A DNA stretch of 5,668 nucleotides from Vampirovibrionales bacterium (GTDB lineage: Bacteria; Cyanobacteriota; Vampirovibrionia; Vampirovibrionales; JAJTHC01): contig JAJTHC010000044.1 in assembly GCA_021299615.1 (NCBI GenBank), positions 1 to 5,668 of the forward strand. The letters are read 5' to 3'. Under the pieces are notes generated by a model. It ran no database searches and was not told the DNA's origin. It saw only the letters and a list, made by a program, of their open reading frames with translations. The first letter of the stretch is position 1. Every line of letters starts with the position of its first letter. A program made the position numbers and the translations under genes. This document shows positions 1 through 5,668 of the stretch, piece after piece.

Positions 1-82
1 CGAGTATTGTCGCTGCCTGCAGTCTTTACGGCCGTGTTCGGGATGGGAACGGGTGGGATCCTGAGGCTGAATCACCTAACAA
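1..82 (-). rRNA. rrf: 5S ribosomal RNA, 5' part only
   Basis: This is the start of the 5S rRNA of the large subunit, cut by the left edge of the window. About 82 nt of the expected ~117 nt are present. On the minus strand it contains GGATCCCACCCGTTCCCAT followed by CCGAACACGG, the conserved loop B/C region of bacterial 5S. The 5' end near 81-83 was inferred by aligning the GGTG that follows helix I to E. coli positions 6-9, and is good to within a few bases. It follows the 23S by about 108 nt, the normal operon order. The 3' strand of helix I and any terminator lie outside the window. Confidence 0.93.
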
Positions 83-89
83 TGATTTC

Positions 90-104
90 GTATGATTTGC
101 ATAC
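90..104 (-). other. small hairpin upstream of 5S
   Basis: The plus strand reads GTATG, ATTTG, CATAC, a perfect 5-bp stem and 5-nt loop about 8 nt before the 5S 5' end. It overlaps the arm at 96-130, so both cannot form at once. It is a short structure and may be fortuitous. Confidence 0.45.
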
Positions 105-130
105 TGACAACTGCACAGAACATTAGAAAA
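96..130 (-). promoter_or_regulatory. downstream arm of 23S-bracketing stem
   Basis: On the plus strand this stretch reads TGACAACTGCA (105-115) and then TTAGAAA (123-129), the same words that the ITS arm at 3791-3824 shows on the minus strand. The two can therefore pair in the RNA across the whole 23S. The pairing is broken by a small internal loop between the two blocks and a few wobble or mismatched positions. Confidence 0.65.
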
Positions 131-177
131 CGGCTCAAATATCAAACACTAATTATCTTCATGAATTAAGAATTGTT

Positions 178-199
178 GCTTTTCTTATTAAGGAAAAGC
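178..199 (-). other. hairpin over the 23S 3' end
   Basis: In the transcript GCUUUUCCUU (the 23S 3' terminus) can fold onto the spacer AAGAAAAGC three bases further on, giving 9 pairs with one bulged C. This competes with helix 1, where the same 3' end pairs with the 23S 5' end at 3311-3320. It may be a precursor fold resolved during maturation. Confidence 0.6.
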
Positions 200-351
200 C
201 CTCGTCCGATTAGTATCACTCGACTCCGTTTGTTGCCAAACTTCTATCTGTGACCTATCTACCTCGTTATCTTCGAGGGGACTTACCTTTGGCTGCTTTT
301 AAATACGACTCTCGCACCTGTTCGGTGTCAAGTCTTCAAAAGTCTGCGGTT

Positions 352-368
352 GTGTAGTTTGTCTACAC
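352..368 (-). other. apical hairpin of helix 98 expansion
   Basis: The plus strand reads GTGTAG, TTTGT, CTACAC, a perfect 6-bp stem with a 5-nt loop. It sits near the middle of the helix 98 insert and is the likely tip of the rod. Two further G-C pairs (346-347 with 369-370) are possible across a 4-nt bulge. Confidence 0.75.
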
Positions 369-371
369 GCC

Positions 372-395
372 CTTGACTTCCTTGACTTTCCTTGA
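372..395 (-). repeat. short tandem repeat in helix 98 expansion
   Basis: On the plus strand the units are CTTGACTTC (372-380), CTTGACTTTC (381-390) and the partial unit CTTGA (391-395). In the RNA they read as AAGUCAAG-type units facing the opposite arm, which carries GACUUUUGAAGACUUGAC. The helix apex may therefore have more than one pairing register, and may have grown by slippage. Confidence 0.7.
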
Positions 396-552
396 ACAGT
401 CACGACATTCGTACCTAAAAGCAACCAAAGTGAGAGATCTCATCTTGTGGTGGGCTTCGTACTTAGATGCCTTCAGCACTTATCCACTACGGACGCAGCT
501 ACTCGGCGTTTACGCTTGGCAGCATAACCGATACACCGTTGGTCCACCCTTC

Positions 553-568
553 CCGGTCCTCTCGTACT
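553..568 (-). other. sarcin-ricin loop of 23S
   Basis: The minus strand reads AGTACGAGAGGACCGG, the invariant factor-binding loop where EF-Tu and EF-G GTPases are activated. It matches the consensus exactly, which supports a functional 23S. Confidence 0.95.
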
Positions 569-610
569 AAGGAAGGCGCCACTCAAATCTCTTTCGCACT
601 TGCCGGATAT

Positions 611-646
<36 letters not shown>

Positions 647-651
647 ACGTA

Positions 652-683
<32 letters not shown>

Positions 684-697
684 AACGTACTACCGCT

Positions 698-734
<37 letters not shown>

Positions 735-957
735 TCCCGTCGATATGGACTCTTGGGGAAGATCAGCCTGTTATCCCTATGGTAACTTTTATCCGTTGAG
801 CCACGGCGATTCCATTCTCCACCGCAGGATCACTAAGTCCGTGTTTCCACCCTGCTCGACCTGTTTGTCTCGCAGTCAAGCTCCCTTATGCCTTTGCACT
901 CTCCGTCCGATTTCCATTCGGACTGAGGGAACCTTTGAACGCCTCCGTTACTTTTTA

Positions 958-988
<31 letters not shown>

Positions 989-1275
989 TGACACTGTCCA
1001 CACTCCCGATTCAGGGAGTTGTGTTAGACGTCCAGTTGTAGAAGGGTGGTATCTCAACAACGACTCCCCATATACCGAAATACATGGATCAACGTCTCCC
1101 ACCTATCCTGCGCATCTACAACCAAACGTCAATGGCAAGTTAGAGTAAAGCTCAATAGGGTCTTTCTGTCCTGGCATGCGTAGGCCGTATCTTCACAGCC
1201 ATTCCTATTTCGTCGAGTCTCTCCTTGAGACAGCTCCCAGATCGTTACGCCATTCGTGCGGGTCAGAACTTACCT

Positions 1276-1325
<50 letters not shown>

Positions 1326-2118
1326 TCGGGGCTTAGGGTCAAAGCTTCGCCTTGCGGCTAACCTCTCTCCGTAACCTTCCGACACTGGGCAGGCGTCAGC
1401 CCCTATACGTCGTCTTTCGACTTCGCAGAGACCTGTGTTTTTGGTAAACAGTCGCCTGGGACATTTCACTGCAACCCTCTCATGCTCCACTTGTACAAGC
1501 TTCACACGTGCAGGGCACCTCTTCTTCCGAAGGTACGAGGCTATTTTGCCGAGTTCCTTAAGGAGAGTTATCTCGCGCGCCTTAGTATTCTCTACCTACC
1601 CACCTGTGGCGGTTTACGGTACGGGTTGACTCTGAACTAACAGGCGAAACTTTTCTTGGCAGCAGGGCATCAATCAATTCGGTTCCTAAGAACCTACGCA
1701 TCGTACCTCAGATGATCAAGATGACGGATTTGCCTATCACCTCTACCTACATACTTACACCCACACTACCAATCGTGGGCTGACCTAGCCTTCTGCGTCA
1801 TTCCGCTGCTCAAACATTCAAAACCAAGTGCAGGAATATCAACCTGCTTGCCATCGACTACGCCTTTCGGCCTCGCCTTAGGTCCCGACTAACCCAACGC
1901 GGACGAGCCTGCCGTTGGAATCCTTGGGTTTTCGGCGCATTGGATTCTCACCAATGTTTTCACTACTCAAGCCGACATTCTCACTTGTGAGTCGTCCACC
2001 GCTGCTTACGCTACGGCTTCAACCTACAACACAACGCTCCCCTACCCAGAAATATAAAATCTCTGCCATTGCTTCGGTTCAACACTTAGCCCCGTAAATT
2101 TTCCGCGCATCATCTCTT

Positions 2119-2149
<31 letters not shown>

Positions 2150-3373
2150 ATGGCTGCTTCTAAGCCAACCTACTGGTTGTCTGGGAAATGACACCTCGTT
2201 TATCACTTAGTGTTGATTTGGGACCTTAGCAGATGGTCTGGGCTGTTTCCCTCTTGACTACGGATCTTATCACTCGCAGTCTCACTGCCGGGTATCACTG
2301 TAATGGTATTCGGAGTTTATCTCGATTTGGTACCTCGGGATGAGGCCCGCACCGAATTAGTGCTCTACCCCCATTACGATACGCCCGACGCTGCACCTCA
2401 ATGCATTTCGGGGAGAACCAGCTAGCTCCGTGTTCGATTGGCATTTCACCCCTAACCACAGCTCATCCCAGAATTTTTCAACATTCGAGGGTTCGGACCT
2501 CCACGTAATGTTACTTACGCTTCATCCTGACCATGGTTAGATCACACGGGTTCGGGTCTAACACAACAAACTATACGCCCAGTTAGGACTCGGGTTACCT
2601 ACGGCTCCGCCTTTTAACAGCTTAACCTTGCTTGTCACGTTAACTCGCCGGCTCATTCTTCAACAGGCACGCCATCACACTATTAAGAGTGCTCTGACTG
2701 CTTGTAGGCATACGGTTTCAGTGTCTATTTCACTCGGCTTCACACCGTTCTTTTCACCTTTCCGTCACCGTACTGGTTCACTATCGGTCATAAGCAGTAT
2801 TTAGCCTTACCAGATGGTCCTGGCAGATTCATACGGAATTTCTCGTGTACCGTACTACTCGGGAGTATTCATATTCAGTTAATCCAGTTTAATCCACGCG
2901 ACTATCACGCTCTATGATGAGGCTTTCCAGCCCTCTTAGACTACCAAATTAATTTCTTACTGAACAAGGCCGCTTGAACAACCTTACAAAATATCCCACA
3001 ACCCCTTATATACAACGCTTCAAGGCTCTCACATATACAAGGTTTAGGCTCTTCCCCGTTCGCTCGCCGCTACTAAGAGAATCGTTGATTTACTTTATTT
3101 TCCTCCAGGTACTAAGATGTTTCAGTTCCCTGGCTTACCTCCGCCCACACTATTTTATTCATGTGGGGGTAATGGCCTATTAAGGCCATTGGGTTTCCCC
3201 ATTCGGACACTGACGGATCAGGGCTTGGTACAGCTCCCCGTCACTTTTCGCAGTTTTCCACGTCCTTCATCGGCTGCTTATGCCTAGGCATCCACCGTAC
3301 GCCCTTTGTAGCTTTACCTTTTTCTACGGCTATCTTTCATAGACTCTTTGTTTATTTTTTGTTCAGACATTTA

Positions 3374-3389
3374 TGTACGTCTATGTACA
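3374..3389 (-). other. ITS hairpin near 23S 5' end
   Basis: The plus strand reads TGTAC, GTCTAT, GTACA, a 5-bp stem with a 6-nt loop. The same stretch is also a direct repeat of TATGTAC with a 10-nt period (3372-3378 and 3382-3388). It lies about 55 nt upstream of the mature 23S. Confidence 0.45.
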
Positions 3390-3617
3390 CGCATGCCTTC
3401 ACAAAAAAATCGCCTCGACTCTATAAAAGCTATCTCGTAGAAAACCTTCCCTTTTCACAAGCATTTTAACAATACTCGATTCAGAGGAAGGGTTGAAATC
3501 TTATTTAAGCTTCTACTTAAGTATAATTTCAAATTTAAAAACATTAATTCTTATCCATGCAGATAATGTATTATAATCGTTTCTTTTTCGACTACTCTAG
3601 AACGCAATTAACCAAGC

Positions 3618-3631
3618 TAGATTGTGATCTA
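3618..3631 (-). other. ITS hairpin, 5 bp
   Basis: In the transcript UAGAU-CACA-AUCUA forms a short perfect stem. It follows the two stronger mid-spacer hairpins and is the weakest of the three. Confidence 0.45.
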
Positions 3632-3641
3632 ACTTAGATTC

Positions 3642-3663
3642 GGAAACGACCTTAGTCGCTTCC
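3642..3663 (-). other. ITS hairpin, 9 bp with UAAG loop
   Basis: In the transcript GGAAGCGAC-UAAG-GUCGUUUCC gives nine continuous pairs including one G-U. It starts 2 nt after the preceding hairpin (3666-3692), so the two probably stack as a compact domain in mid-spacer. Confidence 0.75.
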
Positions 3664-3665
3664 CA

Positions 3666-3692
3666 CGAAAACTCCCTCGAAAGAAGTTCTCG
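3666..3692 (-). other. ITS hairpin, 8 bp outer stem with UUCG loop
   Basis: In the transcript CGAGAACU pairs with AGUUUUCG over eight positions (one G-U), enclosing UCU-UUCG-AGGG, which can close further. It is one of a closely spaced pair with the hairpin at 3642-3663. Confidence 0.7.
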
Positions 3693-3790
3693 TAATTTGC
3701 ATTACCTAGTTATTTTTTATTTGAATGACATTTAACATCTCAATTAGATCCCTGTAAACAGAAATCCAACCTTAACATTAAATGTAATTT

Positions 3791-3824
3791 GCTTTCTAAC
3801 GCTATGCAGTTGTCAATGTACCAA
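3791..3824 (-). promoter_or_regulatory. upstream arm of 23S-bracketing stem, boxA-like
   Basis: In the transcript this reads TTGGTACATTGACAACTGCA followed by TAGCGTTAGAAAGC. The core TGACAACTGCA (3805-3815) and the block TTAGAAA (3793-3799) are both complementary to the 23S-5S spacer at 105-115 and 123-129. Such arms normally form the long stem cut by RNase III to release pre-23S. The motif ACATTGACAACT also resembles the ACATTGAAAACT element found in the spacers of Bacillus and Staphylococcus relatives, from memory. A role in antitermination is possible but not shown. Confidence 0.65.
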
Positions 3825-3827
3825 TCA

Positions 3828-3844
3828 ACCAATTATTCATTGGT
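3828..3844 (-). other. ITS hairpin ACCAAT/ATTGGT with a duplicate arm
   Basis: In the transcript ACCAAU-GAAUA-AUUGGU forms a perfect 6-bp stem. A second AUUGGU copy lies two bases further on (complement at 3820-3825), so the ACCAAU arm has two partners. It lies directly upstream of the boxA-like arm at 3791-3824. Confidence 0.6.
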
Positions 3845-3905
3845 AACTCAATAAAAAGAAATCTTAAAACTTAAAAGAAAATATTCTCGAAATCATCAAA
3901 TCCAA

Positions 3906-3916
3906 CAAAACTGTTC
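3906..3916 (-). repeat. leader/ITS 11-nt repeat, ITS copy
   Basis: GAACAGTTTTG on the minus strand is repeated exactly in the leader at 5645-5655. With two more bases upstream it reads GTGAACAG (3911-3918), which is complementary to the outer leader sequence at 5661-5668. It therefore may pair across the 16S. Confidence 0.6.
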
Positions 3917-3969
3917 ACCAAAACCGTCCCAATTACTTAACATTGTTCTGACTTAGTATAAGTAACCAT

Positions 3970-3985
3970 GAACTCGCAAGAGCTC
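3970..3985 (-). other. ITS hairpin, 6 bp with UUGC loop
   Basis: In the transcript GAGCUC-UUGC-GAGUUC forms six pairs including one G-U. It lies downstream of the UUCG hairpin in the 16S-proximal part of the spacer. Confidence 0.6.
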
Positions 3986-4010
3986 AACAACGACGACCTG
4001 AGAAATCCGC

Positions 4011-4035
4011 TAATACCTTGCCGAAGCAACTATTA
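4011..4035 (-). other. ITS hairpin with UUCG tetraloop
   Basis: In the transcript UUGC-UUCG-GCAA is extended by an outer UAAUA/UAUUA stem across a small asymmetric bulge (one G on one side, two on the other). The C(UUCG)G cap is among the most stable RNA tetraloops. It starts about 15 nt past the 16S 3' end and probably belongs to the 16S processing region. Confidence 0.75.
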
Positions 4036-4042
4036 ACATGAT

Positions 4043-5569
<1,527 letters not shown>

Positions 5570-5570
5570 T

Positions 5571-5609
5571 GTTTAAAAGTTAATAGTTTGTTCTATTCTA
5601 GCTTTTAAC
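5571..5609 (-). other. leader hairpin next to 16S 5' end
   Basis: The plus strand shows GTTTAAAAG (5571-5579) facing CTTTTAAC (5602-5609), with an inner perfect stem AATAG/CTATT (5582-5586 with 5593-5597) and loop TTTGTT. The outer stem has one bulged T. It ends 2 nt from the predicted 16S 5' end and may position 5' trimming. Confidence 0.65.
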
Positions 5610-5644
5610 TCATCTTTCTATATCGAGGCGTGAATCACTCCCCG

Positions 5645-5655
5645 CAAAACTGTTC
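5645..5655 (-). repeat. leader/ITS 11-nt repeat, leader copy
   Basis: The minus strand reads GAACAGTTTTG, identical to 3906-3916 in the ITS. Its GAACAG half is also the inner arm of the hairpin at 5650-5668. Repeats shared by leader and spacer are where rRNA antitermination sites usually lie; that role is inference here. Confidence 0.6.
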
Positions 5656-5668
5656 GTTTCGTGAACAG
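5650..5668 (-). other. leader hairpin CTGTTC/GAACAG
   Basis: In the transcript CUGUUC-ACGAAAC-GAACAG forms six pairs and is followed by UUUU. The U run is too short and soon turns GC-rich, so I read this as a leader structure and not a terminator. It is cut by the window edge and could extend outward. Confidence 0.55.

Larger units (their letters stand above)
83..190 (-). other. 23S-5S intergenic spacer
   Basis: This AT-rich spacer of about 108 nt is transcribed between 23S and 5S and carries no tRNA or ORF. It holds three structural elements: a hairpin that borrows the 23S 3' end (178-199), a 5-bp hairpin just ahead of the 5S (90-104), and the downstream arm of a stem bracketing the 23S (96-130). 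Confidence 0.88.
287..430 (-). other. helix 98 expansion within 23S rRNA
   Basis: This insert lies inside domain VI of the 23S, between the conserved GATGAGATCTCTC strand and the helix 99 region beginning near 280. E. coli has only a roughly 18-nt hairpin here. The two ends, 409-430 and 287-308, are complementary over 22 consecutive positions, with three G-U wobbles and no mismatch in the RNA. Inside are a second possible pairing (CTGTTC 318-323 with GAACAG 394-399), a perfect 6-bp hairpin with a 5-nt loop (352-368), and short tandem repeats (372-395). The preserved complementarity, including wobble pairs, indicates a selected RNA structure and not an assembly artefact. Whether it stays in the mature ribosome or is excised as an intervening sequence cannot be read from the DNA. 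Confidence 0.85.
5570..5668 (-). other. partial rRNA operon leader
   Basis: These ~99 nt lie upstream of the 16S 5' end in the transcript and continue beyond the window. The AT-rich half next to the 16S folds into a hairpin (5571-5609), and the outer end holds a second one (5650-5668). I looked for a sigma-70 type promoter: a TATAGA-like hexamer near 5615-5621 has no matching -35 element 16-18 nt upstream, so the promoter is probably outside the window. Confidence 0.75.

Noticed and set aside
1162..1168. Macrolide-resistance substitution in 23S
   Set aside because: Equivalents of A2058 and A2059 are wild type and C2611 is kept; the A at position 2056 is a lineage signature shared with plastid/cyanobacterial 23S.
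2974..3183. 69-codon plus-strand frame with hydrophobic residues
   Set aside because: It is antisense to 23S domain I; the hydrophobic look follows from rRNA composition and no ribosome-binding site context supports it.
3574..3579. TATAAT-like -10 in the ITS on the minus strand
   Set aside because: No TTGACA-like element sits 16-18 nt upstream, and such words are expected by chance in this AT-rich stretch. A separate promoter for 23S is not supported.
3810..3816. TTGACA in the ITS as a -35 box
   Set aside because: The hexamer 17 nt downstream is not -10 like, and the word is better explained as part of the bracketing stem.
5645..5668. Intrinsic terminator at the right edge (hairpin followed by TTTT)
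   Set aside because: The stem is only 6 bp, the T run is four bases and then turns GC-rich, and it lies upstream of the 16S in the same transcript.

Overview
This window is almost entirely one bacterial ribosomal RNA operon, read from the minus strand (right to left) in the usual order 16S - 23S - 5S. I see no protein-coding gene that I can support. Every open reading frame longer than about 60 codons lies inside rRNA on one strand or the other, and none shows a protein family pattern.

Layout in transcript order: a partial leader (5570-5668) with two hairpins; a complete 16S rRNA (about 4051-5569, about 1519 nt); an AT-rich internal transcribed spacer of about 730 nt (3319-4050) with several hairpins and no tRNA gene; a complete 23S rRNA (about 191-3318, about 3128 nt); a 108-nt 23S-5S spacer (83-190); and the first ~82 nt of 5S rRNA (1-82), cut by the window edge. 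Promoter and terminator fall outside the window or are not recognisable.

Taxonomy: several rRNA signatures point to Cyanobacteriota in the broad sense. A 25-nt stretch of 16S (4798-4822) equals, as I remember it, the cyanobacterial reverse primer CYA781R(b). The 23S stretch at 1155-1171 matches the first 17 nt of the 'universal plastid amplicon' forward primer used for plastids and cyanobacteria. The 16S helix 17 region is short, as in cyanobacteria. The rest of the 16S diverges from what I recall of photosynthetic cyanobacteria, and the spacer has no tRNA-Ile or tRNA-Ala, so a non-photosynthetic relative (Melainabacteria/Vampirovibrionia type) is my best guess, held loosely. A plastid is less likely.

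The most notable structure is a roughly 144-nt expansion of 23S helix 98 (287-430). It is closed by 22 consecutive base pairs (three of them G-U), where E. coli has only a short hairpin. It lies just before the segment that became the separate 4.5S rRNA in land-plant plastids, and at the site of the eukaryotic expansion segment ES39. Other points are a complementary pair of arms that bracket the 23S (96-130 with 3791-3824), a second pairing option for the 23S 3' end, and a leader/spacer repeat that may bracket the 16S. I found no evidence of a novel multi-gene system, CRISPR array, mobile element or intron.
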